NCBI GenBank assembly: GCA_019155185.1
Contig: CM032808.1
Coordinates: 2,910,492-2,974,491 of the forward strand
Source of the DNA: Beaufortia kweichowensis
Lineage: Eukaryota > Chordata > Actinopteri > Cypriniformes > Gastromyzontidae
Direction: 5' to 3'
Length of the DNA: 64,000 nucleotides
Below the pieces are notes generated by a model. It had not been told where the DNA came from and searched no databases. It was given only the letters and a program-made list of their open reading frames with translations. This document shows positions 1 through 14,200 of the stretch, piece after piece; position 1 is the first letter of the stretch; each line of letters starts with the position of its first letter. Position numbers and translations under genes: made by a program.

Positions 1-532
1 TATAGTATAATAAGTGTAATAATTACCGTAGTAAAGTATAGGTTTTTTGTAGTATTAACTACTGTAAATTGATAAACTGTGGTATACTTGTAGATTTACT
101 ATAACAAAGTTAAAAAACTCTCTAGTATCTAGAAATGTTACTAGTTTACTATAGTGAATACTGCCGTATACTACAGTTTTCAATTGGAGGTGCACATAAT
201 TGATGTGCAACCCTTACAAAATGGTGTGTTCTAAGACTATTTACTTGATTATGTTTATATTTTATACAGCTACATAGTCAGTTCACTAATCTTATTTTAA
301 ACTATGCTATTGGAATATTTTAACATTTTGCTTTGGTCAAAGCCATGGTCCCCCTGCAATACTGCTGTAGTCCACCGGGGGGCAGCGTCACACAGTTTAG
401 AAAGCACTGAATCACACAAAATGTACAACATCCCTTACCACACACTCTTACACGTGTGACACTGCAGACTAGTGTAAAAACATTTGTTTTTCTGAATGCT
501 GATGTGATATTGTTTCTATTCTCTGTAAACAG
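1..532 (+). other. Intron of the PP1 catalytic subunit gene
   Basis: This AT-rich stretch has no supported exon. It ends in an AG acceptor at 531-532 directly before a PP1 exon, so it is read as the preceding intron. The rest of the gene lies upstream of the window. Confidence 0.7.
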
Positions 533-667
533 GTGGTGGAGGACGGCTATGAATTCTTCGCGAAGAGGCAGTTAGTCACACTTTTTTCAGCTCCCAACTA
601 CTGTGGGGAGTTTGACAATGCAGGTGCTATGATGAGCGTTGACGAAACCCTCATGTGCTCATTTCAG
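533..667 (+). CDS. ppp1ca: Protein phosphatase 1 catalytic subunit, penultimate coding exon
   Basis: This 135-nt, 45-codon exon runs from VVEDGYEFFAKRQLVTLFSA to the ...MCSFQ end and contains the PP1 signature SAPNYCGEFDNAGAMMS. PP1 is the metal-dependent Ser/Thr phosphatase catalytic subunit that works with many targeting subunits. In the family this segment holds the beta12-beta13 loop (with the toxin-contacting Tyr in APNYCGEFDN) and a late metal-site/core region. The exon is bounded by an AG acceptor (531-532) and a GT donor (668-669) and starts and ends in phase 0. The match is essentially residue for residue, so the family call is very secure. The isoform depends on the C-terminal exon. 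Confidence 0.95.
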
Positions 668-784
668 GTTTGTTTTTGTTCTTTTACACTGGCCATAATT
701 ATGTTCAGTTTTTACCAACAAAATGTTGAATTTGTTTAATAGATCATCCAGTCTTGACAATGAATTTGCATTTATCTCTGTCAG

Positions 785-901
785 ATTCTGAAACCGGCTG
801 AGAAGAAGATGCTATCATACGGTGGAGCCGGCGGTTTTGGTTCTGGCAGACCCATAACTCCACCACGAAACGCAGCCAAGGGTGGCAAAGCCAAGAAATA
901 A
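785..901 (+). CDS. ppp1ca: Protein phosphatase 1 catalytic subunit, C-terminal exon (alpha-like tail)
   Basis: After the acceptor at 783-784 the frame reads ILKPAEKK, then a Gly/Ser-rich linker, then GRPITPPRNAAK, a Lys-rich end and the TAA stop at 899-901. The tail separates PP1 isoforms. RPITPPRN with a final KAKK resembles the alpha isoform more than beta (RPVTPPR...KKR) or gamma. The TPPR threonine is the known inhibitory CDK site of PP1-alpha (Thr320 in human). The linker (MLSYGGAGGFGS) differs from the mammalian alpha tail, so this may be one of the fish paralogues. The isoform call is good but not certain. Confidence 0.88.
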   Translation: MLKPAEKKMLSYGGAGGFGSGRPITPPRNAAKGGKAKK

Positions 902-1825
902 CATCAGCTACTGCAACACGCATATCCATCTTTTCCTTCACTCTACCTCTCCTCCTCCTGTACTCCAAACACCAAATCAATGCAGGGCTTTTTTAGCTGT
1001 CTTCATCAAGATGAGATTGCTGCGAATCTGAGTGATCCTATGCGTGTACTGGACAGAAATGCCCTCTTGGAGTGTGTTGGTCTGTATGTAAAACATCTAA
1101 AGTATGTATTTGTAGAAAATGTTTTGGTGCGTCTGTGTGTGAGAGATGTTTCTTTTCTAGTTATTGCTCATATTTCACCGCATTTTAGTCATTCTGGTTC
1201 ACTTTGTAATACATCTTCAGCGATAACTTGGTAACCCATTTTGGGATGTTTATTGGACCTAAGTGACACATTTCTTTCAAAACAAAGCCTCAGGGTCTGG
1301 CTTTCCATCCTCGCTCTGGGAACGGGCTGCTCCTTTCCCCTCTAAGCTCTAAAGCAATCTGAACAGAGGTGATTGTTTGCTTACATGCGTGTAAATCACT
1401 GCCACTATCTTTAATGTGAAACTTCTTTGGAGTGTGCGTTTTTGACTGTTGTTATTGACTGCACCCTGCACATTTTGTGAGAGACCACCTGTTTTGGCAC
1501 ATTATTTTCTTCAGCAAACTTCCCACTGTTGTAATAATTAGCTCAGCCTGTTAAAATATTTATCTGTTTTTCTTCTCTTTTTTTTTATCATGACGCGTAT
1601 GTGAATAATAGAGTGTGAATGCCTGCAAAGTGGCATGGGTGCCATCACGGCTGCAGTTTGCACAGAAATCTACTGTGCTGCTCTTTCTTTTTCCGCACAT
1701 TTCTGTGCGACTGTGGCCGTGTGCCACTTTGTAAATTCACCAGTTAAAAGGACATTTTGGAGATTTTATGTTTCTTTTTGTAGACTTATGAATTCAGCCA
1801 ATAAAGTGAAAAATCTCTGGAGTTT
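902..1825 (+). other. ppp1ca: 3' UTR of the PP1 gene
   Basis: There is no coding potential after the TAA at 899-901, and the first clear polyadenylation signal downstream is AATAAA at 1800-1805. The stretch is read as the 3' UTR, ending about 20 nt after the signal. The exact cleavage site is inferred. Confidence 0.6.
1800..1805 (+). terminator. Polyadenylation signal AATAAA of the PP1 gene
   Basis: Canonical AATAAA about 0.9 kb after the stop codon, followed by T-rich sequence. It is the best candidate for the gene's 3' end. Confidence 0.55.
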
Positions 1826-4800
1826 TTATTTTATGGCTTAATTCCATCCAATTGAAAAAAAACTTTGTTTTGACAGACAGTTTGTGTTTAATGCATTGTC
1901 ATTAGCAGCAGTACTATGTCAAGCACTTTGATCAACAATTAACAGAAACCTGAATCATGGTTAGGGTTAAAAAAAATTCTAGAAACTTTCTATGGGAAGT
2001 TAAGAAGTTAAGTGCTTTATTGTCCAAGTATGCATGACAAGGAAGTTTTTGCTGTATTAGGGTATTTCTGCAGTGTACATTTATACAGGCACTACACAAG
2101 ACATAGACTAATTAATACAAAGATGATTACAGTTACACAAACAAGGTTCAGGTTAATCAGCCATCTACATAAAACTGTTAATAAGCCATAAACAATTGAC
2201 AGTGCAAAACAGTTCAGTGAGAGCACATTACAATGTAAAAAACAAAAGTTAAAATCGCAACCTAATGACAAGCATATGCATGTTATAAGCAGCACTATAT
2301 GATCAGACAGAACAGAAAAAGTAAACGAGCATGAAACGAGTGCATGTTTATTTGCAGAATTGCAGATTAGCCTTCAAGCAAAAACTTAAGTTAAGAAAAT
2401 TGTCTGCTTGCCCTGCTGGGTCATTCTATAATTAGGGGTACATTTGGCATTTCACAAAGTAAAGAAAGATGTTTTCTTTTTTCAGAAAGTCAAATGCTTC
2501 TATTAGCTATTTTTTTTAGGGTAACCTGGGTTTTGATTTTTGTTAGATATATTAATGTTCTCCAAAAAGTCAAATTGCATTTGCATTTAAAATTGAACTC
2601 ATTGTGACTCATTTCACTGGGCTAGCTTCAAAACGTTTCCCTAAATGTTTCTTTTTTTAGGCTAGGGCTAGCTTCTGAGTGTTATCCCATAGCATTTCTT
2701 TATCATTTTATAGGACTAGTTTCTAACTAGTAAACATATGCAATCATATATAAATACACCCCCCGGCACACAGCCTTATAACATAAGTCTTAGGTTTTTG
2801 CTTAGCTTTGAAACATGTCATAAGGTCTTTGGTGGGAGGCACGTGTGAACAACTGCACCAACTGGAAAAAGAGTGCATGTTACAACCTTATAAAGAAACA
2901 AGAAACAACTTTAAATATAAAGTGTAACTTAAAATAAATAATAACAAATTGATACTATCTGTCTCCAATGAAATCCTATATGTTTGTCAAAAGGCTTAAA
3001 CACACTTGTATATGCAAACTGCTTCTACTGTAGTTACGCAAGCTCAATTTTAATGAGCATTTGCCATGATATTGCAGATCCTTTTTAAAGGAAATCTTGT
3101 TATGTTTAAGATGTATAATAACACATCTGGTTTAATAACACAGACATTTGAATGTCTCTCTATCGCCCCCTTGAGAACTGAGGTTTGTATGTGGTATGTA
3201 CACTGCATTTGCATTTGCGTCTTATGGCTTCATGTTCAGAAAAGCTTTAATACTGCTCTTAATATTTCTGAAGTATACGGTATCTAGTATACCATGCATA
3301 ATACCCAAATGACCTACTACATTTACCACGATGAACAGTACATATAAGGAGTTATATCAGTAGAAAGCAGCAATTGTTTTAGTTTAATCAAACCTTTTCT
3401 ACAACAAATTTGTAATGTGACAGCTTAGCATGCTGTTTCAAATGTTAAAGGTTAGACAATTGCGAAATAAAGTATTTACTGTATACTAGTATGTCATTCT
3501 AAACAGAGCCAAGCATTGAGCAAGTGTGAAAGAACATTTCTACATTGCGCAGTAAAGCGTGTCTTGGATTATTTTTGGTTCTGATACTAACACAAGATCC
3601 GCAAACTTAGCCATTAGCTCTATCCTAACACCACTCACTATACAGTGCAAAAACTAGATACGTCAGAGTTCGGAGAGTTCAGAATGATCAAGCATATAGT
3701 ACATACGTACATACATACTTCATAATGATCAAGTACATAGCAAGTACAGCCCTGTACTCTGACAGTGATCTGAAGTCTCAGGTCAGCAGTATCTGCTTTC
3801 ATGTCAGCAGAAACCAGGAACACCAGGTTAAGTAACTCTAAATGTGTCTGTGCCAAGTTGTGCGTGTGTGTGTGTGTTGGGATGTTCGTGCACTTTAAAG
3901 CAAGCAGAGGGGAATAAGGAAACGTTCATGTTGTCTTCACTCTAATGTGACTTCATGACATCATGTATTAAGCTGGCAAGAACATGTCCTGCTTGTTTTT
4001 CATCTCAAAAATGAAAAAAGAAATAAGTTGGTGCATAAGGAAAAGCAAGCCTGTTTTAACCATCATTAATAACAATGTTATTACATTGTTATAATATTAT
4101 AAAATAAAATATTGTTTCCTTAAAATGCTACAGAGATGATAATTGGTTTTAGCTGTAGATTTTTTAATTCCAAACAATTAGTTTTATATAAACAGAGTTA
4201 AAGTTTTCATGTGCCTTGGCTTCATCTCAAAAGGAAAATACTGGAATAGATTACAGTGTACTATGATGTTGGGGTTTATATATGAAACAGTAAAGTAATA
4301 TTGATGAATTGGTTTCAGCTAAGCCCCTGTGCCGTGAACGCGAGGATAGTCTGTCCTGTGAGATATTGAGTTAAATGTCATTGGGTGCTCAGAGGAAAGC
4401 TACAGACCCGTCTGCATTACTTTAATCATTGACAGTGTGTTAAATGAACAACTTCCAGTGGAACATAGACAGCAAAAAAGCATGCATGAAGAACTTTCAA
4501 TTTGATAAATGGTAATGTTGCTTTTATGTAGATTTCCCAGCAAGCCTTCTGAATGAATGTTAATATTCGAGTGAACTGTATAAGGGTGTGTCTTGAGTGT
4601 AAAATCAGTCAGTGCAGCTGTCCTGCAGCTTTCAAGAGTGAAGACAGGCCATTTAATGTCTGTTTTTGCTTGCTTCTCTCTTCTGTATTTCAGGTCGAGA
4701 CAGGTTTACTGTATAGCACTTTTCACAATACTCAATACACAGCAATTAACTATAAAAACACATAATAATTACATAGACGTATATTGTGTAGAATGTTTCT

Positions 4801-5030
4801 TAGAATATACCTTAAACATATATTTGCTTTATTTATTTACTTTTATAATTTAACATAATTTAAAATAATAATCTAAGTACTATACCAATGCATGTCTGTA
4901 CTATAAAGGTCTGACTTTCAGTAACATCTTTGATAACACACAGAGTAGTACGTAGTTAACATTTACACAGACATAGCAGGCATAGTTTATTTATATTCAG
5001 TGTCTTTTCAGCACTTTTTGGCTTCTTTCT
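1826..5030. other. Intergenic region, no gene seen
   Basis: AT-rich DNA between the PP1 gene and the SERCA gene. Open frames here are short, lack family resemblance and are scattered on both strands. No exon, RNA gene or complete transposon could be supported. Confidence 0.6.
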
Positions 5031-5452
5031 TGAATTGACCATATGCACGCTTCTTCGAACTTCCGCATCAAGATAAGCCAGCTTGTAAACTTTTGGTACA
5101 AAGTTAGTCATTTGATGTTGTGGCATTTTTAAATCTGTGAGTTTGAGAATTTTGAGACTCTAGCAGTTAGAACTAAAAGTCATTAATTAATTTATTTTAT
5201 TATTTTATTTGATCGTTACTTACTTTCATTTCATGAATATAACTGGATATGTACTTAAATCATTTTTCCTGTTTACTGGAAGAGTACGAGTTTGCCTGAA
5301 TAAGCCGGTGTACATTATTAATATTCACTTTAGGTAAATCCTAAAGGCAGCGAGTGTAGAAAGACATCTTCACAGATGATTTGACAGTTGACCGGAAATA
5401 ACTGAGCTGGCTTATCTAAAACCAGGAAGTAACCGTGCATATGGTCAATTCA
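5031..5452. mobile_element. MITE-like element with ~50-bp inverted ends
   Basis: The left end TGAATTGACCATATGCACG is repeated in inverted form at the right end (CGTGCATATGGTCAATTCA). The similarity continues inward through a GATAAGCCAGCT block on both sides. The ~420-bp body has no open frame. Short length, inverted ends and no coding fit a non-autonomous DNA transposon. No clean target-site duplication was seen, so the superfamily is open. Confidence 0.6.
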
Positions 5453-7060
5453 TTAAACAGATTAAATAGAAGAATTTGCATGGAAGTGCCTGAAATCTGC
5501 TTGTTTTTGGCGGTGACTTTAACTATTATTATTTTGAGAATTATTATATTATTATAATTATTTTAATTGTAATAGTGTTTGTAATTTCTCAGACTTTCAG
5601 CACACCTACAGTACACTGATTGCATTTTTGCCAACCTCAAAAATCCAAGCTTTAACTAAGTATTAGGCCACCTAATGTCTTTCAGGGGCTTACCACAGAG
5701 ATAGAAAAAGACTTGCAGGAAAGTTTTTTTAACTTCTGTTCTTTTTTAGTGTTTGCCCCTACTACTAGCACTTTGTAGAATGGTTTTCCAAAAATGGCAT
5801 GTCCTTCTATTACATACCAGCAGATCTTAATGGTTCTAAAAAAATGTCCAGCATGAAGAGAAATTGAAACCTTCAAAAGTAAGGGGACCCCAGTCTGTGA
5901 GAATGCCTTTAACATACTGAAGGAAAACGGGATTCTGCAGCTGTTTAGGGCTGTGCTGATTTGATTGATTTGCCTGCACCATTGGTAGCTAATGTTAATA
6001 CAATCACACTCTACTCAGAATTCGCGTCAACCAGTTATTTTGTCATTAACTGACTTTTTAGGCAGTGATGGAAAAATCTGAAAAATCATTTTGACAGATT
6101 ACTTGTAACTTGTGTAATTCACATGTCATTTGTAAGTGAAATTTAGATCCCTGTCCAGTTGGTGGTGACTGTGCAACCTGGTAACATCCACCAGTTTTCT
6201 AAACTGTGTTAATGATACAGCAGAATAAATGGACATCAATTTCCTTCCAAATTATATAGAATAGAATAGAATAGAATAGAATAGAAAACATTTATTTAGA
6301 TAGTTACACTGTCTTCCATCTTCCAAAGGTAAGAACCGGTGCCTGTTGTTTGACAGTTACATCTCCTTCCAGCTTTAAACTATTTTAAAACTGGCCCTTG
6401 CTTTCTGCTTTAGGCACGGAGAAGCTTATTCATGTGTTTATGACCAGTTATGATGTAAATAGGAGCCTTCAGATAAAAATCTATTTCTGATGCCCATCCA
6501 TTTCTTACAAGATAATTATGTGAAGCAGTTTTTGCTTTGTGGTTAAGTGTTAACCAACAAAGCAGATTTGTATCTAATTATTTAATTAGATCAATGTAAC
6601 ATTAAATGAGATCTGAATTAGATTATAGGTCATGGTAGTATCCTTTTCAAAAAAAGTTCTTCTTTATGCCAAACCATGTGTTGATCTCAGTGTGGCACAC
6701 AGTTGTTTAAGTCCTCCATGTAACCACACTCCTGTAATGCTTGTACCAAATTAACCTACCAGCATCTCCATACACCCCCTCCCTACATCGGAGGCCATTT
6801 GGCCCATCACTCACTTTCCTCTGTCTCTTACTCTCTCACCTTCTCCTCTCTCCTTATTCCACTGACCATGCATGTTCCAAAAACAGATCAACTTTTCATT
6901 TCAGCGGTTCCCCGTTACGTATCCACCCTCATGCTCCTTGCCCACCCTGTTACCCCTGGATCTTCTGGTCTGAGACGTCCACCCCCTTGACTAAGACCCT
7001 GCCCTGCGAAGCCATATGTAAGAGATTGGAATTCTGGGGCGTGGCGATACACAACTTTAA
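5453..7060. other. Intergenic region upstream of the SERCA gene
   Basis: No gene is supported. A short (AATAG)n run lies at about 6257-6287. The last few hundred bases are richer in C and T and lead into the promoter. Confidence 0.5.
6257..6287. repeat. (AATAG)n microsatellite
   Basis: About five to six consecutive AATAG pentamers. Confidence 0.85.
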
Positions 7061-7113
7061 CCAATGGAGCAGCTGGCAGCAGTATAAAACGCCACACAAG
7101 TGTGAATTTATTC
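7061..7113 (+). promoter_or_regulatory. atp2a1: Core promoter of the SERCA1 gene: CCAAT, E-box, TATA
   Basis: A CCAAT box (7061-7065), an E-box CAGCTG of the type bound by myogenic bHLH factors (7070-7075) and TATAAAA (7083-7089) are spaced as in a compact muscle promoter. They lie 160-190 bp before the ATG. Transcription probably starts near 7113. Motif presence is seen directly; muscle use is inferred from the gene's identity. Confidence 0.65.
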
Positions 7114-7248
7114 GCTCTTTCTGTCAGTTCATCACTCCTGCAAGGAGGGGGTCCATGTAACGGGGACAGCAATACATACGAATAAAGCACGGACAGACCC
7201 GTTTGACGAAGCTTTTGTTGCTCCTGAAGTTCCTTCACTCCTGACAGG

Positions 7249-8181
7249 ATGGAGGACGCCCACGCAAAGGCCTCGGCCGAATGTCTATCCTACTTCGGGG
7301 TTAATGAGACCACTGGCCTTTCCCCTGATCAATTCAAGAAGAACCTGACCAAGTACGGCTATAATGGTGAGATCAATGACATGCATGCAGCGATTGCACT
7401 GAAAAACACAGAAATGCTGAAAACATCTCTTAGTAGTCACAACTCAGCTTTTAGGTTAAATTTGGAAAAGCGATAATAGTAAACACAATTAAATAGACTC
7501 TAGGTTACTTTGAGGTTATTTTGTCTTTGGGAAGGAAAACATGGATGTTTCAGAATACTCTGAGATGTTTAGACTTCTCAGTGACATTTGAAGTGACATC
7601 AACAGGTTGTTGCGCAGAAGCTGAGAAGCAGATTTTGAAAATAGCAAGAGGGCAGAAATGGGAAGAAAGACAGGTGATGGGACAGGGGCCTTGCTTGGTC
7701 ATTTGAGATGTCTTATAACATGAGCGGTATTTAGGCAGATGGGGCGGGCAGATTCTTACATGCGGCTGAAGTTGGGCTGTGAGATTATATGTTACTGTCA
7801 TTACAAAGTTATGATGCACAAAACAGGCCTTCTTAGCATGCACTTTTTGCTTCAATTAAAATTTCCGAAGTGCTGGAAATTTGAAGGAAACTTGTGTGAA
7901 TGGATATTTCATATTGATGATTTTTAATTTAATGTGTATTAGTAAAAAATTCACTCCCAAAAAAAAAGATTTTTTGATCTTTGATATTTAATGTTCTATA
8001 TGTTACTGTGTAAACATCAAAGTATACATTTAAATACATTTAAATGTTTTTGAACATTTTTTAAATTGTTACTTATTGCCACCATATTTTATAGTAAATT
8101 TTTGTCCATTCATATTTAATAAATACTTTAAAACAATCTAGATTTCCAAATATAATTTTCAATTTCTATTCTCATATATAC

Positions 8182-8223
<42 letters not shown>

Positions 8224-11200
8224 CTGTGTTTTTATTTCACATTTCATGTTTTATATTTAGGAAGATAATTCATTCATCTATGTTCATTGGAAAACACAGA
8301 TATGCTAGAAGTCTTGCAATATTGTACTGAATATTGGTCAGTGTATTTTTACTCAACTTATTCTTTTCTCTTTCTTTTTGTCCTGTCTGCTCTATATACT
8401 TTGATTCTCAGAGCTGCCAGCTGAAGAGGGTAAGTATGAACGTTTTGCTCCTAAACTACCAACATTTTATTGAAAGACACCCTAACTAGTCCCTGTGTCA
8501 TCAAAAGATATCATTAATCATGTTTTGGAAATGTACTAAACTATGGTCCCTTCTCTTGCAGGAAAGTCCATCTGGGAACTGATTGTTGAGCAGTTTGAGG
8601 ATCTGTTGGTCAGAATCTTGCTGCTTGCCGCCTGCATCTCTTTCGTAAGTCAATAATTAAAATGAAATGACACCAAATGCAATTCATGAAAATAATACAA
8701 TAATAATAGTTCATAATAAAAAAATTATTATATAACCAGTTATTTAATGTCCGTTAGACATTCATGATTGCAGTGATGTTTAAGAGTTTCCAGCTTGTAA
8801 TTTAATCTTAATCATTTACAGTCATTACATTCTTTCAATACCGGTGTGTCTAACCAGCAGTTACAGTTTAGTGTCGGTTGCCATATTCGCAAACCACAAG
8901 CATCTATGCAAATTCAGCATGTAGTTGGCCATATGCACATATGTAGCTCTGTGAGGAGTGAGAGCATTTCTATAGACTAGATCCACATCGATGGTGTCAT
9001 GTCTCTCTGTGTTTTCTGAGTAAAACAAGTCTATAGGGTGGAGGCATGGGGGTTAGAAGTGTGTTGGGGGTTAGAGGTGAACAAGGGGGATATTAATGTC
9101 TTACTCCCTCCTCTCTGCGCCTCGGCCAGCTGTTCCAATGTCCTTAGAAGGGAAATATCAAGGAGCACTGAAGGAGGGTGAGAGGGAGGTTTATTTTAAG
9201 AAGGACTCAAGTCTAAGACAGAAACTCTATCCTTTAGGAAAGGTCAGGAGATGTAGAAAAGGAGAAGAGAAATTCAAGGTAGGGTAGATATCCCAGACAA
9301 AGTCTGTTGTGCAACATTATTGGGCAATACAGTTTTCAGTGGTTTATTTATGTATGCCTAAAGTGTGTTGCACAAGAAGAGAATTGAGGAAACCTCCTGA
9401 CTGTCAGAAATATTTCAGAAACAGAAACATTTGGTATTGGCCCAGTAAGTCTATAGGCCTTCCACCTATCAACAAATCAAAGAAATCTATTTAATCTCAT
9501 GTATTTGCAATATATTTTTTTGAACAGCAAAACATTGATAAAATGTTCCACATTTGAATTCCAGATTTCAGACTATAAGGAGGTAATTTTATACTTTAGA
9601 AAAAACATTTTGAGTTGGATGGTTCCCTAAACAAACTTTAACACCTGAAGAATGCTTCTGTCACAGTGGAAATCTTTAGACTTTAAATTAGGTACTAAAA
9701 AAATGGTTCTTTTGAGACATTTTGGCTGAATGGTTCTATGGGGAACCAAAAATGTTTTTTCTTTGGCATTGGTTAAAGCACCTTTAAAAGCACCTTTATT
9801 TTGAAAAGTGTAGGTTATTTAAGAATAACATAGTACTGAGTACAATACAATACAGTCTGCTCAGCGATGACACACTCACTGAAATCAATAGTAATATACA
9901 TATTTTGTTGCTTTCTCCATTATCTTTGTTTTAGGTGCTGGCTTGGTTTGAAGAGGGTGAGGAAACAATCACTGCCTTCGTCGAGCCTTTTGTCATCTTG
10001 CTCATTCTTATTGCCAATGCTGTCGTTGGTGTCTGGCAGGTAATGCAGCAAATACACTGTTACTTGATCACAGAAGCAAGTAAATGAAGGAATGCATAAC
10101 TCGTACAAATATTTGTGAATAAAAAGGCAAACATCTGTCTGTCGTACAGGAACGTAATGCCGAGAGCGCCATTGAGGCACTGAAGGAGTATGAGCCTGAG
10201 ATGGGTAAGGTCTACCGTTCTGACAGAAAGAGCGTCCAAATGATCAAGGCCAGAGAGATTGTCCCCGGTGATATTGTGGAGGTTTCTGGTAAGATTTCTT
10301 CGGAAAAGATCTTGTCCTGTCTCCTTGTAATTACAGAGTCACATATGAATATAAGCCACAATTTAATTGTCTCAAACATTTTATTAGCGTTTGTATAACC
10401 TAACTAGGTAACTAGTGCTTAATAAATCAGTGCTGCTTCAGAAATAACCTTATTAATCATGTTTGTATGCAGTATTTTGCAATACTAAAAGCCTGATCTT
10501 TTCTCTTTCCAAGTTGGTGACAAAGTCCCCGCTGACATCAGGATTACTTCTATTCGTTCCACCACCCTTCGCGTTGACCAGTCCATCTTGACCGGTTTGT
10601 GCCTCTGGCATTTTACTTTAAAGCATCGCAGTTCTAACTTCATAATCAAACATTCCCCACTATTGTGTGGCTTTTTCTCAAGATTTTTATCGTGATACTA
10701 CATTAGTGACATAAGTGACATTAATAATTCTTTGCGCAGGTGAGTCTGTCAGTGTGATCAAGCACACCGATCCTGTCCCCGACATGAGAGCTGTCAACCA
10801 GGACAAGAAGAACATGCTTTTCTCTGTGAGTAAAATCCCTTGAAAGCAAAGGGAATCTGTACATTTCTGTTCTATCATTTCTTTCCTGACCTAGGCGTAA
10901 ATCTAGTTACAAAATGTGATCCTTTGATGCTTTTTACTCTTTCGCATGTAGGGCACAAACATTGCTGCTGGCAAAGCTGTTGGCGTTGCTATTGCCACCG
11001 GTGTGTCTACTGAGATCGGTAAGATCCGTGACCAGATGGCTGCCACTGAGCAGGAGAAGACCCCACTGCAGCAGAAATTGGATGAGTTTGGTGAGCAGCT
11101 CTCTAAGGTTATCTCTCTGATCTGCGTTGCTGTCTGGATGATCAACATCGGCCACTTCAACGACCCCGTCCATGGTGGATCCTGGATCCGTGGTGCCGTT

Positions 11201-14200
11201 TATTACTTCAAGATTGCCGTCGCTCTGGCTGTGGCAGCCATCCCAGAGGGTGAGCATGATAATGCATGCGACACACATCACATATGAAGGTTTATTACAC
11301 AATTTCCACCATTCAGGTAACACATAAGGACTAAAAGTCAATTGATCAGTCTTTAAGTCCTTACCTGAACAATGCCCATTCCCATGAAACCATGAAATAA
11401 AATGCAAAAAAATAAAATGACTGGTATTATTCCATCCATAATCTCAAACTTTTCCTCTCAGGTCTGCCTGCTGTCATCACTACCTGCCTGGCTCTTGGTA
11501 CTAGACGTATGGCCAAGAAAAACGCCATTGTCCGTTCTCTGCCCTCTGTGGAGACCCTGGGCTGCACCTCCGTCATCTGCTCTGACAAGACTGGCACTCT
11601 GACAACTAACCAGATGTGTGTGACCAAGGTATGTAATTTAAAAATACATTAATAGATTTGGTGCTACAGTACACAAAACAATATTTATATAATATTGCAC
11701 AAGAACAACAACAAAGACTGATGAAGAGGCTATGAAGAGACTAGTGGAAACAAGCTTAAGTGGCCCACTTCGCCCTACATTTATACACATAAATTACTGT
11801 ATATATTTACTCCCTGACTAAGATGGAGGTGTTTAACTTTACAGATGTTCATCATTGACAGAGTTGAGGGCGATCACGTTGACCTTAACTGCTTTGATAT
11901 CTCTGGCTCTAAGTACACCCCTGAGGGTGAGGTGTAAGTATACAAGCAAATGTTTCTCCTCAAATGCTCTTTTTAGAAACAGATTATGGGATATGTTAGG
12001 CAATCATAATCCAAGTCATAAATGTAATCCCTCAGATCAAAGGGTGGTGCTCGTGTTGACTGCAGTCAGTATGATGGTTTAGTTGAGCTGTCCACCATCT
12101 GCGCTCTGTGCAATGACTCCTCCCTTGACTACAATGAGGTAGGTGTACATTCTTTCAGACATTTTCTTATTCTGTGATACCTTTCTTTTTGTATAACTGA
12201 AACCGTCAACTTCATGTTTGCCATAGTCCAAGAAGATCTATGAGAAGGTTGGTGAGGCCACTGAGACAGCTTTGTGCTGCTTGGTTGAGAAGATGAATGT
12301 GTTCAAGAGCAATGTCAACAATCTGTCCAAGGTTGATAGAGCCAATGCCTGCTGCACTGTAAGTACTAGAGGAATCCTTCCCAGAAACACTGGTAATATA
12401 AAACTAATATGAGATAAACGTAGTAAATGTAACAGTATAACTCTAATGTGACTCCACTGTCATCTTGTGTAGGTTGTGAAGCAGCTTATGAAGAAGAACT
12501 TCACTCTGGAGTTCTCCCGTGATAGGAAGTCAATGTCTGTGTATTGTACCCCTGTAAAAGGTGATGCAGGCAGCAAAATGTTTGTGAAGGTATGTTTGGG
12601 GTCTAGCCTATTCAAAAAATCCTTAACATATGCCATTATTTAAGTGGCCTTGGGGCACTATGTAAATATTGTGTTATGGTACTATGCTATACATCAAGCA
12701 CCATGGCATTCTGCTATTTTGATATTAATATACCATGGTACCAGCACAAGAGTTTGAGATGCATATGATCACAGTCAACATTATTTCTTTCATTTCTTTG
12801 TCTGATTCATAATCATGGTGAGCTAATTGTTTCATGTGTCACATTTTTACTCTTCTTGCTCGGTTAATAGGGAGCTCCAGAGGGTGTTATTGACAGGTGT
12901 GCCTATGTGCGCGTTGGCGCTACTCGTGTGCCCTTGACAAATGTTGTGAAGGATAAGATCATGGCCATTATTAAGGAATGGGGCACTGGTCGTGATACTC
13001 TGCGTTGTTTGGCCCTGGCTACCCGTGACAGTCCTCTGAAGGTTGAGGAAATGAACCTTGAGGACTCTACCAAATTCGCTGACTATGAGGTAAACATTAA
13101 AAGTGCACACTTTGATGAATTTATTCTATACCAAGCAACATCTCTAGTGTAAAGACCAGCTCAGCATTGTTTCCTAGTTAGTCCTCTGCAGTCTTCAGGG
13201 TACACTATTTAAGAAACCCAGTAGGAGCACCAGCACACCACACCACAGTATCATGCTAACTTGCTGCATCCAAAACACACTACACTCTAGCTATTGCTGT
13301 GGGTGGAGAGGGGTGAAAAGTCTAACGCTCTTACTTCTTTGCTGTTTTTCAGACTGATCTGACTTTCGTTGGCTGTGTTGGTATGCTGGACCCTCCCCGT
13401 AAAGAGGTTACTGGCTCAATTGAACTGTGCAGGGCTGCTGGCATTCGTGTTATCATGATCACTGGTACACATTTCAGTCACTTTCATCACTTTGATCTTT
13501 TATTGTTGCAATGCTTAAGACCAATTTATCAGATGACTAAGGAATCTTTTCAAAATGGCTATTTTCAGGTGACAACAAAGGCACTGCTGTGGCCATTTGT
13601 CGTCGTATTGGCATCTTTACTGAGGATCAGGATGTGACTGGCAAGGCTTACACTGGCCGTGAGTTTGATGACCTGCCCCGTTCTGAGCAGGGCGAAGCTG
13701 TCCAGAGAGCCTGTTGTTACGCTCGTGTTGAACCGTCCCACAAATCCAAGATTGTTGAATTCCTGCAAGGCTTTGATGAGATTACTGCTATGGTGAGACA
13801 TAAATATAAAAGTATTTTATCATATTTTATATATAAATTACACACTCATACTTAACAAGTTTAACAAGGCAATATCATGTACACCTTGTGGCATAGTTTA
13901 CCTTTAGAGACGTTTGAGTTTATTGTTTTTTTCTAGACTGGTGACGGAGTCAATGATGCCCCTGCCTTGAAAAAGGCAGAGATTGGCATTGCCATGGGCT
14001 CTGGCACTGCCGTTGCCAAGTCAGCCTCTGAGATGGTCCTGGCCGATGACAACTTTTCTTCCATTGTGTCCGCTGTTGAGGAAGGCAGAGCCATTTACAA
14101 CAACATGAAGCAGTTCATCCGTTATCTGATTTCTTCAAATGTTGGAGAGGTCGTCTGGTGAGAATCTATGATACAGTTGATAGTGACATGCCACACACTG

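Noticed and set aside
10952..11628. Intron 11250-11461 as a lineage-specific gain in SERCA
   Set aside because: Splice sites are clear, but I cannot verify the exon structure of related genes from here.
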